Source: Defluviicoccus sp.
GTDB taxonomy: Bacteria > Pseudomonadota > Alphaproteobacteria > MPNO01
NCBI GenBank assembly: GCA_028820505.1
Contig: JAPPIT010000179.1
Location: 54,123 to 118,122 of the forward strand
Direction of reading: 5' to 3'
DNA: 64,000 bases
Made by a program: the position numbers and the translations under genes
Shown: positions 34,530-42,880 of the stretch, one piece after another
How the letters are laid out: every line of letters begins with the position of its first letter
How positions within the stretch are numbered: position 1 is the first letter of the stretch
Notes under the pieces: model-generated
Database searches by the model: none
What the model saw: only the letters and a program-made list of their open reading frames with translations
Told to the model about the DNA's origin: nothing

Positions 34530-35732
34530 ATGGACCTGCAACCGGACCGCTCATTCGAAGGCCTCAGGAAGGCCGCGATCGACCTGCTGCCCGCGATCGA
34601 GGCCGATGCCGACGAAGCCGAGGAGCTCTATCACCAGACCGACCGGGTCGCCGACGGCATGCGAAAGAGCGGGCTCTACTCCTTCCTCATCCCGAAGGAT
34701 GCCGGCGGGGCGGAGCTCCCCTTCGTCGAGGCCATGGAGATCGTCGAGCTGGTCTCGCGCGTCGAGGGCTCGGCCGGCTGGTGCCTGATGGTCAACGGCG
34801 TGATGGGCGCGTCCGCCGGCCCCTTCCTTTCCGACGAGGGCGTGGAGATCGTCTACCCGGGCGGCCGCAACTCGACCATGGCGGGGCAGGGGGTGCCGCG
34901 CGGCTATGCGCGCGAGGCGGACGGCGGCTACGTGATCTGGGGAAGCTGGGGCTATGCGAGCGGCATCTGGCACGCCGACTGGGTGCATTCCGGCTGCTTC
35001 CTCATGGACGGCGACGAGATGCGGACGGACGAGCACGGCCATCCCGACATCGTGCTGTGTCATCACCCGAGAGACACGATCGAGCTCACCGGCAATTGGG
35101 ACGTGCACGGGCTGAGGGGCACGGGCAGCTTCGACTACACGCTGAAACAGGACGAGCTCTTCGTGCCGGCGGCGTGCTGCTACAAGTTCGACGGCCCGAC
35201 CCAGATGCGGGGCGGCCCGCAATACGGCGCCGGGCTCGTCGTCTCGACCACGTGGGGACACACCAGCTGGGCGCTCGGCGTCGGCCGGCGGGCGCTGGAC
35301 GAGATCGCCGCCCTGGCGCGCCAGCGGGTCGACGCGTTCGGCCGCATGCAGGACGGCCCGGGTTTCCAGCACTCCTATGCCGAGGCGGAGGCCAGGTACC
35401 GCGCCGCCCGCGCCCTGGTCTACCGGGCCTGGGAGGATCTCTCCGAGACCTTCGCCCGGAACCGCCAGGGCAGCCTGGAGCAGATCGCGCTGATCCGGCT
35501 CGCCATGCGGCACATCCACGACGTGATCTCCGACCTCTCCACCTTCGCCCACCGCGCCTCGCGCGGGGTTTCGCTCCGGCGGAGCGACCTCCAGCGCTGC
35601 TACCGCGACATTCACGGCGGCACGCAGCACATCCTGCTGGCCGACGAGATCGCCCAGGCCTGCGGGAAGGTGCTGATGGGCGCCGCCGGAGAGAGCGCGC
35701 AATGGAACGTGCTCGGCCTCGCCGAGACCTGA
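34530..35732 (+). CDS. Flavin-dependent monooxygenase of the acyl-CoA dehydrogenase fold (class D)
   Basis: 400 residues, ATG preceded by GGCAGGGAGGGGCG. SRVEGSAGWCLMVNGVMG and WDVHGLRGTGSFDYTL are the regions shared by HsaA/HpaB-type oxygenases; the usual acyl-CoA dehydrogenase catalytic layout is absent. Needs reduced flavin from a separate reductase. First of three closely packed genes with a nitrile-hydratase-alpha-like protein and a hydrolase. Paralogous to 2784-3959 and 42881-44098. Confidence 0.8.
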   Translation: MDLQPDRSFEGLRKAAIDLLPAIEADADEAEELYHQTDRVADGMRKSGLYSFLIPKDAGGAELPFVEAMEIVELVSRVEGSAGWCLMVNGVMGASAGPFLSDEGVEIVYPGGRNSTMAGQGVPRGYAREADGGYVIWGSWGYASGIWHADWVHSGCFLMDGDEMRTDEHGHPDIVLCHHPRDTIELTGNWDVHGLRGTGSFDYTLKQDELFVPAACCYKFDGPTQMRGGPQYGAGLVVSTTWGHTSWALGVGRRALDEIAALARQRVDAFGRMQDGPGFQHSYAEAEARYRAARALVYRAWEDLSETFARNRQGSLEQIALIRLAMRHIHDVISDLSTFAHRASRGVSLRRSDLQRCYRDIHGGTQHILLADEIAQACGKVLMGAAGESAQWNVLGLAET

Positions 35733-35734
35733 CC

Positions 35735-36277
35735 GTGGGCCCGCGTAACGAGACGGTCGGACGCATCGTCGCGAAGGCGTGGTCCGATCCCGCCTTCGCC
35801 GCCCGGCTCCTCGCCGACAGCGGCGCGGCGCTCGGCGAGCTCGACATCGCCCTGCCTGCCGGCAAGACCGTCTCCGCGGTCCGGAACGCGGCCTCTCTCA
35901 CCAACGTCGTGCTGCCGTCGCCCCGCTACGCCGAAACCGCTTCCGCCTATGCCGACATCAAGGCGTTCGGCGAGTCCTACCGCGACCCGCGCTTCGCGCC
36001 GCTCGACTGGATCTCGCGCGACCCGGTGTTCCAGGCCCGGTTCGAGGCCGATCCCGCGGCGGCGCTGCGGCGTTGGGGTATCCGGGTGCCGGACGGGATG
36101 ACGGTCTCGACGGTCGGCAACACGCTTTCGAAGGCCTGGCTGGTCCTGCCGGCGCCGCCGGACGCGGACGAGATGACCGGCGATCTGCTCGACGCGGTGG
36201 CCGCCGGATGGATCCCGCCGGCGATCCGTTATGCCGGCATCGAGGGGCCGGTGCGGTTCGCCCGCTTCGCCCGATGA
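35735..36277 (+). CDS. Nitrile hydratase alpha-subunit/NHLP-like protein without the metal-binding cysteines
   Basis: 180 residues. GPRN...GRIVAKAWSDPAFAARLLAD matches the start of nitrile hydratase alpha subunits (GPxNGAxVVARAWxDPxF), and the second half (RDPVFQARFEADPAAALRRWGIRVPDGMTV...WLVLPAPP) matches their C-terminal half. The metal loop CTLCSC expected between the halves reads LTNVVLPSPRYAE, and the protein has no cysteine at all. It could be a leader-like (NHLP) binding domain, a scaffold or a new enzyme. GTG at 35735 starts two bases after the upstream stop; ATG at 35702 is an alternative adding 11 residues. Confidence 0.7.
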   Translation: MGPRNETVGRIVAKAWSDPAFAARLLADSGAALGELDIALPAGKTVSAVRNAASLTNVVLPSPRYAETASAYADIKAFGESYRDPRFAPLDWISRDPVFQARFEADPAAALRRWGIRVPDGMTVSTVGNTLSKAWLVLPAPPDADEMTGDLLDAVAAGWIPPAIRYAGIEGPVRFARFAR

Positions 36278-36288
36278 CGGAGAGTGCG

Positions 36289-37029
36289 ATGGAAACCGTC
36301 GTCTACGGCCATGTCCACGGCGCGTCGCTGCTGGCCGACATCGCCCGGCCCGAAGGCGACGACGACCTGCCCGTCATCCTCTCCATCCATGGCGGGCGCT
36401 GGTATTTCGGGACCCGGCGCGATACCGGCGCCATCGACGTGCGGCAGTGGGCCGGGTTCGGCTTCTTCGCGATGAGCATCGACTACCGGCTGGTCACCTG
36501 CTCGCCCGCGCCGGCGGCCTATCAGGACGTGCTCTGCGCGATCCGCTGGGTCCATGCCAATGCCGGGCGCTACGGCCTCGACCGGGACCGGATCTTCTTG
36601 ATCGGCATGTCGTCCGGCGGTCATCTCGCCTCGCTCGCCGCCACGCTGGGAGAGGGGCGGTTCCCCTTGACCGGCGGCTGGGACGAATACCCCTCGACCT
36701 TCCGCGCGGCGGTCTGCGTCTCCGGCGCCTACGACATCGTCAGCCTCGACTGGGGTGCCGGATGGGCACCGCCGGGCGAGCCCTTCCCCGACGCCCGCGA
36801 ATACGCTTCGCCCATCCGCCACGTCGCGCCCGGGAACGCGCCGCAACTCATCCTCCATTCGGACGACGACCCCTCGATCCCGATCGAGCAGGTGCTTCGC
36901 ATGACCGACGCGCTGGAAGCGGCGGGCGCGCCGTACCGCTTCCGCCGCTACGCCGACCGCGGCCACATGTTCATCGACGACGAGGTGATCCGCGAAGCGC
37001 GCGACTTCATCGCCGGGCACGCCGGCTGA
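36289..37029 (+). CDS. Alpha/beta hydrolase, esterase/arylformamidase-like
   Basis: 246 residues. HGGRWYFGTRRD gives the oxyanion loop, GMSSGGHLAS the nucleophile Ser108, HSDDDPSIPIEQV the acid and RGHMF the His. ATG at 36289 has GGAGAG upstream; ATG at 36274 overlaps the previous stop (ATGA) and is an alternative. Third gene of the class D monooxygenase / NHase-like operon. Could hydrolyse an ester, lactone or amide made by the upstream enzymes (inference). Confidence 0.85.
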   Translation: METVVYGHVHGASLLADIARPEGDDDLPVILSIHGGRWYFGTRRDTGAIDVRQWAGFGFFAMSIDYRLVTCSPAPAAYQDVLCAIRWVHANAGRYGLDRDRIFLIGMSSGGHLASLAATLGEGRFPLTGGWDEYPSTFRAAVCVSGAYDIVSLDWGAGWAPPGEPFPDAREYASPIRHVAPGNAPQLILHSDDDPSIPIEQVLRMTDALEAAGAPYRFRRYADRGHMFIDDEVIREARDFIAGHAG

Positions 37030-37033
37030 ACGC

Positions 37034-37792
37034 TCAGCCGCGCCCGACGAAGGGCATCTTCGTGGCCATGATCGTCATGAAGAGCACGTTCGCATCGAGC
37101 GGCATGCCGGCGATCCGGGCCACCGCGTCGCCCACGTGAGCGACGTCGAACACCGGTTCCGCCACCACGCGGCCGTCCGGTTGCGGTATGCCTGCCTTCA
37201 TCCTTTCCGTCATCGGCGTCTCCGCATTTCCGACGTCGATCTGGCTGCACGCGATGTCGTGCTCGCGCCCGTCGAGCGCGAGGCTCCTGGTGAGCCCCGT
37301 GATCGCGTGCTTGGTGGCTGAGTAGGCGACCGATCTGGGCCGCGGCGCGTAGGCGGCGACCGAGCCGTTGTTGACGATCCGCCCGCCTCTCGGCGTCTGC
37401 CGCTTCATGATCCGGAAGGCTTCCTGCGCGCAGAGAAACGCGGCGGTGAGGTTGACGTCGACCGCCCGCTGCCAGTCGCCGAGGGGCAAATCCTCGAAGG
37501 GGACGCCGCGCGGGCTGACGCCCGCGTTGTTGAACAGGAGGTCGAGTCGCCCGAACGCTTCTTCCGTTCGCGCGAAGAGCGCGCGGATTTGCTCAGGCTC
37601 GGCGAGATCGCAAGTCACCGCCAACATCGCCGGCCCGTCCGGTCCCGCCATCTCGGCGGTTTCCTGCAGCAACGCCTTCCGCCGGCCTGCGAGAACGACC
37701 GCATGGCCGGTCCGGGCGAGCGCGAGCGCCGCGGCGCGGCCGATACCGGTTCCGGCGCCGGTGACCAGCGCGACCTTGTCTGGCGGGGGCAT
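37034..37792 (-). CDS. Short-chain dehydrogenase/reductase
   Basis: 252 residues with canonical [15 protein letters not shown], Ser in NNGSVAAYA and catalytic YSATK. Classical SDR; substrate unknown. The extended C-terminus carries [29 protein letters not shown], common in NADP-linked SDRs annotated as serine 3-dehydrogenase-like. Convergent with the hydrolase gene (4-bp gap) and divergent from the rhodanese gene. Confidence 0.9.
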   Translation of the reverse strand: MPPPDKVALVTGAGTGIGRAAALALARTGHAVVLAGRRKALLQETAEMAGPDGPAMLAVTCDLAEPEQIRALFARTEEAFGRLDLLFNNAGVSPRGVPFEDLPLGDWQRAVDVNLTAAFLCAQEAFRIMKRQTPRGGRIVNNGSVAAYAPRPRSVAYSATKHAITGLTRSLALDGREHDIACSQIDVGNAETPMTERMKAGIPQPDGRVVAEPVFDVAHVGDAVARIAGMPLDANVLFMTIMATKMPFVGRG

Positions 37793-37934
37793 GGTTTCGA
37801 TCCTCTTCGATTCTCGCGGCCGGGCTTCTGTCTAGGCTATCGCACGGGTCGCGGGCAACGCGCGCCGCCGGTGGACAGGGGGAGGGCGCGCGATCAAAGT
37901 GCGCCGAGACCGGTCAGCCGGGAGAAACCCGACG

Positions 37935-38336
37935 ATGCCCCATAACATCCGCAGATCCGTCATGGCGATGGTCGCCGAGGCCGATGCCCAGGTCCGTAAG
38001 GTCGAAATCGGCGAGGCGCTTGAGATGCACGGAACCGACGATGTCGTGTTCATCGACCTCCGCGACGTCCGCGAGCTCGCCAGGACCGGCCGGATCGCCG
38101 GCGCGCGCCACGTTCCGCGCGGCATGCTCGAATTCTGGATCGATCCCGAGAGCCCCTATCACAAGCCCTTCTTCGCCGAGGACAGGACCTTCGTGTTCTA
38201 CTGCGCCGGCGCATGGCGGTCGGCGCTGGCGGCAAAGACCGCCGACGACATGGGGCTCGCGCCGGTGGCGCATCTGGGCGGCGGAATCCAGGCCTGGATC
38301 GACGCGGGCGGCCCCATCGACCCGCCGAAGAGCTGA
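37935..38336 (+). CDS. Rhodanese-like domain protein
   Basis: 133 residues. Single rhodanese domain: VFIDLRDVRELARTGRIAGARHVPRG and active-site loop CAGAWRSA with Cys90. The six-residue loop fits sulfurtransferases. Cytoplasmic, no signal peptide. ATG at 37935 follows CGGGAGAAACCC. Starts a plus-strand run with an LLM oxidoreductase and a CoxL gene, each about 20 bp apart. Confidence 0.88.
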   Translation: MPHNIRRSVMAMVAEADAQVRKVEIGEALEMHGTDDVVFIDLRDVRELARTGRIAGARHVPRGMLEFWIDPESPYHKPFFAEDRTFVFYCAGAWRSALAAKTADDMGLAPVAHLGGGIQAWIDAGGPIDPPKS

Positions 38337-38356
38337 GAGGGGCCGAGGGCACGGGC

Positions 38357-39433
38357 ATGGAGTTCGGCATCTTTTCCAACGGCATCCGGCCGCATACCAG
38401 CGCCGCCCGGACCTACGAGGAAGACATCCGCGAGATCGTCCTCGCCGACCGGCTGGGCTTCCGAGACGCCTATATCAGCGAGCATCACGGCGAGCCGCCC
38501 TATATCAACCGCATCGACACCATCCCCGCGCCCGACCTGATGATGTGCAAGGCGGCCGGGCTCACCAGCCGCATCCGCATGGGGGCGGCGGTCAAGCTGA
38601 TCCATCTGCATCACCCGGTCGACGTGGCGATCCAGTCGGCGGTGACCGACCATCTGACCGGCGGGCGCTATATCTTCGGGTTCGGCTCGGGCTTTCCGCT
38701 GCCGCTGTTCTCCGAGGAACGCGGTATGAGCTTCGAGGATCGCCACGACCGCCTCAACGAAGCGCTCGACTTCATCCTGAAATGCTGGGAAACCGACGAG
38801 CCGTTCGACTGGGACGGCGAGCACTGGCGGGGAAAGGGCGTCGTCGCGCTGCCGAAGCCCTTCGCGGGAAGGCAGATGCCGATGGCGACGGCGACCGACT
38901 CCGAGGCGATGATCCGGATTGCGGGCGCGCGCGGCTACACGCTGATCTCCGCCTTCCTGGAGTCGGCGGGCCGGCTCAAGCCCAAGGCGGACCTCTACGC
39001 GGCGGCGGCGCGGGCGGCCGGCATCGCGGACCCGCGCCGCAACGTCACCGCGTCCCGGATCGTCTACATCGCCGACAGCGAGCGGCAGGCGATCGAGGAT
39101 CTGCGCCCGGCGGTGACGCACGAGATCGGCTTCCAGGCGGAGCGCGGCTTCCTCAAGATGCTGGAGAAGTTCTACGACCTCCGCGTCCCCAACGACGAGC
39201 GCGGCATCGAGGCGCTGGTCGAGGCGGAGTTCTACCTGCTGGGCGAACCCGACTCGGTGGCCGACAAGATCAGGCGGTTCCACGACGAGTCCGGCGGCTT
39301 CGGCACGTTCCTCATCGTCACCGGCAAGGACTGGGCGACGCGCGCGCACCGCGAACGCTCGATGCGGCTGTTCATGGAGCACGTCGTCCCGCAGCTGCGC
39401 GACGTCGTTCCGGCGGAGACCGTGGCGGCCTGA
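38357..39433 (+). CDS. LLM-class flavin-dependent oxidoreductase
   Basis: 358 residues beginning MEFGIFSNGIRPHTS. AYISEHHGEPPYINRIDT, HLTGGRYIFGFGSGFP and a C-terminal LGEPDSVADKIRRFHDE segment place it in the luciferase-like family, but in a different subgroup from 21967-22995. Uses reduced FMN. Between rhodanese and CoxL genes, 20 and 22 bp away. Confidence 0.88.
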   Translation: MEFGIFSNGIRPHTSAARTYEEDIREIVLADRLGFRDAYISEHHGEPPYINRIDTIPAPDLMMCKAAGLTSRIRMGAAVKLIHLHHPVDVAIQSAVTDHLTGGRYIFGFGSGFPLPLFSEERGMSFEDRHDRLNEALDFILKCWETDEPFDWDGEHWRGKGVVALPKPFAGRQMPMATATDSEAMIRIAGARGYTLISAFLESAGRLKPKADLYAAAARAAGIADPRRNVTASRIVYIADSERQAIEDLRPAVTHEIGFQAERGFLKMLEKFYDLRVPNDERGIEALVEAEFYLLGEPDSVADKIRRFHDESGGFGTFLIVTGKDWATRAHRERSMRLFMEHVVPQLRDVVPAETVAA

Positions 39434-39455
39434 GGGCGGGCGCCGGAGGGGCGAG

Positions 39456-41774
39456 ATGGCAAGCGGACCGATCGGCGAACGGCTGCCGCGAAGGGAGGAC
39501 GGCCGGCTCCTCACCGGCCGGGGGCGGTTCAGCGACGATTTCAACGCGCCCAGTCAGGCCTGCGCCGCATTTCTGCGCTCGCCGCACGCGCACGCCCGGA
39601 TCCGCGAAATCGACGTGTCCGACGCCGCCTCGACTCCCGGCGTGCTGGCCGTGCTGACCGGGGACGACTACACGGCGGACGGGCTCTCGGGCCTCCTCCA
39701 GTACCACACCCCTGCCGACCATCTCGATCCGTCCAGGCCGGGGCTCACCGGCGACCAGCTGTCCCCGCTGCCCGAGCCGCTGCCGATCGCTACCGACCGG
39801 GTCCGCCATGTCGGCGAGATCGTCGCGATCGCGGTGGCCGAAACGCGGGAAACCGCGCTCGATGCGCTGGAACGTATCGAGGTCGCCTACGAGCCCCTCC
39901 CCGCGGTGACCGATGCGCGCGCGGCGGCGGAACCGGATGCGCCCGGGGTCTGGGACCGGGACAATGTCTGCCTTCGCGCCGAAGCGGGCGACGCCGAGGC
40001 CGTTGAAGAAGCGTTCGCCGCGGCCCACCGGGTCGTTCGGATCGCGCTCCACAACCACCGCATCTACGGCTGTCCGATGGAGCCCAAATCCGCGCTCGGC
40101 GAATTCGACCGGGAGTCCGGGCGCTTCACGCTGCACGCGCCGAGCCAGGGCGTCCACCGGTTCAAGCACGCCATCGCGGCGGCCCTCGCCGTAGAACCCG
40201 ACAGGGTCCGGATCGTCACCGGCGATGTCGGCGGCGGGTTCGGCGTCCGCTCGCCCTGCGGCAACGAGTATCCGCTGCTGCTGTGGGCGGCCCGGCGATG
40301 CGCCCGCCCGGTCAAGTGGACCGGCAGCCGGAGCGACACCTTCCTGTCCGACTACCACGCGCGCGACATCGACACCGAAGGCGCGCTCGCGCTCGACGCC
40401 GAGGACCGCATAACGGCGGCGCGGATCGACTATCTGGGCAATCTCGGCGCTTATCCGATTTCGTTCGCCGTCCTTTCCAACCTTCTGAGGATGGCCGGGC
40501 CGCCCTACGACATACCGGCGATGCACGTCACGGTGCGGGGCGTGCTCGCCAACACGATCCCGGTTTCGGTCTATCGCGGCGCCGGACGGCCCGAGGTCAC
40601 CCAAATCATCGAACGCATGATCGATCTCGCCGCCGACGAGACCGGTATGGACCGGATGGCGCTCCGACGGCGCAACCTGATCGCGGCCGACGTGATCCCC
40701 TACCGGTCGGGGCTGGGGCTGGACTACGATTCGGGCGTGTTCGGCGAGAATTTCGACGCCGTCCTGCGGGAGATCGACCGGGAGGGCTTCCCCGCCCGCC
40801 GCGCCGCCGCCCGGGAGCGCGGCAAGCGGGCCGGGATCGGCGTCGTCACCTATCTCGAATCGCCCGGCGCCGCGCCCTATGAGCGGACCGACGTCGCCGT
40901 ACGTCCCGACGGCAGCGTCGAGGCGGTCATCGGCACCCAGGCCTCGGGTCAGGGGCACGAGACCAGCTTCGCCCAGGTCGTGGCCGGGATGCTGGAAATC
41001 CCCTTCGACCGGGTCGAGATCGTCTATGGCGACACCGACAGGGCGGTGGCGGGCTCGGGGTCCCATGCCGACCGGTCGATGCGGCTGGGCGGCACGATCC
41101 TCTATCGCGCCGCGCGGCGGATCGTCGAACAGGGGCGCGAGGAGGCCGCCCGTATGCTGGAGGCCGCGGCCGCCGATATCGGTTACGCCGGGGGCCGCTT
41201 CACCGTGCTCGGCACCGACCGCTCCATCGGATTGTTCGAGGTTGCCGCCGAGGCGCCGCTGGCGGCGACCGAAGAGATTTCCACCCGGCTCCACGCGCAT
41301 CCCAACGGGGCGGCAGCCTGCGAGGTCGAGATCGATCCCGAGACGGGGGAGCTCGCGGTCGTCCGCTACGCGGCGGTCGACGATGTCGGCCGCGCCATCA
41401 ATCCGATGATCGTCGAGGGCCAGATCCATGGCGGGATCGCCCAGGGCGTCGGTCAGGCGATCATGGAACGGACCGTTTACGACCCGGCATCCGGGCAACT
41501 GCTCACCGGCTCGTTCATGGATTACTGCCTGCCGCGCGCCGACGACCTGCCTTCGTTCGGGGGCGGGCTCAACGATCTCCCGACCGAGGGCAACCCGCTC
41601 GGCGTCAAGGGCGCGGGCGAGGCCGGAACCACGCCCGCGACGGCGGTCGTCGTCAGCGCGGCGACCGATGCGCTGCGCGAGTACGGCGTGACGCATCTGG
41701 AAATGCCGCTCACCCCGGAGCGCATCTGGCGCGCGATCCGGGACACGCGCGGAACTCCTACTCCGCGATCTTGA
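39456..41774 (+). CDS. Molybdenum hydroxylase large subunit, CoxL family
   Basis: 772 residues. N-terminal GERLPRREDGRLLTGRGRFSDDF, cofactor motif DVGGGFGVRSP, VYRGAGRPE and catalytic Glu in GAGEAG. Most similar in motif pattern to the copy at 6965-9262. No FeS or FAD subunit nearby. The last 17 bp overlap, tail to tail, the gamma-resorcylate decarboxylase gene. Confidence 0.9.
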   Translation: MASGPIGERLPRREDGRLLTGRGRFSDDFNAPSQACAAFLRSPHAHARIREIDVSDAASTPGVLAVLTGDDYTADGLSGLLQYHTPADHLDPSRPGLTGDQLSPLPEPLPIATDRVRHVGEIVAIAVAETRETALDALERIEVAYEPLPAVTDARAAAEPDAPGVWDRDNVCLRAEAGDAEAVEEAFAAAHRVVRIALHNHRIYGCPMEPKSALGEFDRESGRFTLHAPSQGVHRFKHAIAAALAVEPDRVRIVTGDVGGGFGVRSPCGNEYPLLLWAARRCARPVKWTGSRSDTFLSDYHARDIDTEGALALDAEDRITAARIDYLGNLGAYPISFAVLSNLLRMAGPPYDIPAMHVTVRGVLANTIPVSVYRGAGRPEVTQIIERMIDLAADETGMDRMALRRRNLIAADVIPYRSGLGLDYDSGVFGENFDAVLREIDREGFPARRAAARERGKRAGIGVVTYLESPGAAPYERTDVAVRPDGSVEAVIGTQASGQGHETSFAQVVAGMLEIPFDRVEIVYGDTDRAVAGSGSHADRSMRLGGTILYRAARRIVEQGREEAARMLEAAAADIGYAGGRFTVLGTDRSIGLFEVAAEAPLAATEEISTRLHAHPNGAAACEVEIDPETGELAVVRYAAVDDVGRAINPMIVEGQIHGGIAQGVGQAIMERTVYDPASGQLLTGSFMDYCLPRADDLPSFGGGLNDLPTEGNPLGVKGAGEAGTTPATAVVVSAATDALREYGVTHLEMPLTPERIWRAIRDTRGTPTPRS

Positions 41775-42738
41775 ACAGCCGCATCGCGTTGGTGCGGCCG
41801 ATCTTGATCCGGTCGGCCTCCGAGATCGTCACGTCGTCGAACCACTCGGCCGCGCCGTCGACGTTCTCGAACGGCCAGTCGACCGAGAACATGATCCGGT
41901 CCGCTCCCACCTCAAGCATCGTGTCCACCAAGCTCTGCGTGCGGAAATTGCCCGAGGTCGTGATGTGGAAATTCTCCTGGAGATAGTCGCCGAGCTTGCG
42001 CTTGGCCGGGTACGCCGGCGGCGCGTTGGTCCAGCTGTTGCGGTTGTCGCAGCGCCAGATGCTGAAGGGCAGGCCTTCGCCCATGTGGCCCAGCACGATC
42101 TGGATTCCCGGGTGCTCGTCGAACAGACCCGACGCCATCAGGCGCAGCGAATGCACGGCGGTCTCCTGCCCGAAGGCCCAGGTCGGGCCGAGCAGCCAGG
42201 GATGGCCTTCGTAGATCTGCGCCATGCTGGGCAGCGGGTTGCGTGGATGCAGGTAGAACGGCGCGTCGAGCGCGGCCACCGTGCTCCAGAACGGCCGGTA
42301 TTGCGGAAGGTCGTAATAGACCGCCGTATCGGGCTCGTCGACCTGGGAAAAGCCGTTCACATTCGCGCCCACGAAGCCGAGCTCCTTTACGCAGCGCTCA
42401 AGCTCCCGCGCCGCCGCGTCGGGATCCTGCATCGGAAGCGCGGCGAAGCCCAGGAACCGGTCGGGGCGCTTGGCGATCTCCCCGGCGAGAAAGTCGTTGG
42501 CCTTCGTGGCGATCGCGATGGCCTCGGCCCGGTCGTGGATTCCCTGCACCGCGGGCGCGTTGAGCGACAGGATCATGATCTCGATCCCGTGCGCGTCCAT
42601 CTCGCGGATCCGCCGGTCGTGGAGGTCGAGCAGCCGGCCGCTCAGCTCCTCCCACGTGTTCTGCGGGAGGTAGCCCGCGGAGTCGCTCAAGGTGTCCTCT
42701 ATCGCGAAATGCTCTTCGAGCGCGATCTTGCCGTCCAT
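41758..42738 (-). CDS. graF: Gamma-resorcylate (2,6-dihydroxybenzoate) decarboxylase
   Basis: 326 residues of the amidohydrolase superfamily. Catalyses reversible, non-oxidative decarboxylation of 2,6-dihydroxybenzoate to resorcinol. Family landmarks are conserved: MDGKIALEEHFA at the N-terminus, LHPRNPLP, GHMGEGLPF and MFSVDWPFEN. Metal and active-site residues Glu8, His10, His164, His218 and Asp287 fall at the positions known for the Rhizobium enzymes. Start at 42738 follows GGAAGGAAGGAT. Divergent from a class D monooxygenase that could be the resorcinol hydroxylase. The close 2,3-dihydroxybenzoate decarboxylase is the main alternative. Confidence 0.9.
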   Translation of the reverse strand: MDGKIALEEHFAIEDTLSDSAGYLPQNTWEELSGRLLDLHDRRIREMDAHGIEIMILSLNAPAVQGIHDRAEAIAIATKANDFLAGEIAKRPDRFLGFAALPMQDPDAAARELERCVKELGFVGANVNGFSQVDEPDTAVYYDLPQYRPFWSTVAALDAPFYLHPRNPLPSMAQIYEGHPWLLGPTWAFGQETAVHSLRLMASGLFDEHPGIQIVLGHMGEGLPFSIWRCDNRNSWTNAPPAYPAKRKLGDYLQENFHITTSGNFRTQSLVDTMLEVGADRIMFSVDWPFENVDGAAEWFDDVTISEADRIKIGRTNAMRLFKIAE

Positions 42739-42880
42739 CGATCCTTCCTTCCTCGGAATGCCGCCACCACGGGCCCCATCGGGCGAATATGCACGAATTG
42801 CCGGGGCACCGGAACGCCGGGCGCTTGACCTGAGCCCGCGCGAAGCGGATCGTTTCTCCCGCGCTGCGAGGAGAGGCTGG

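Noticed and set aside
36290..37029. The NHase-like protein as a true nitrile hydratase with beta subunit downstream
   Set aside because: The downstream gene is an alpha/beta hydrolase, not an NHase beta subunit, and the metal cysteines are missing.
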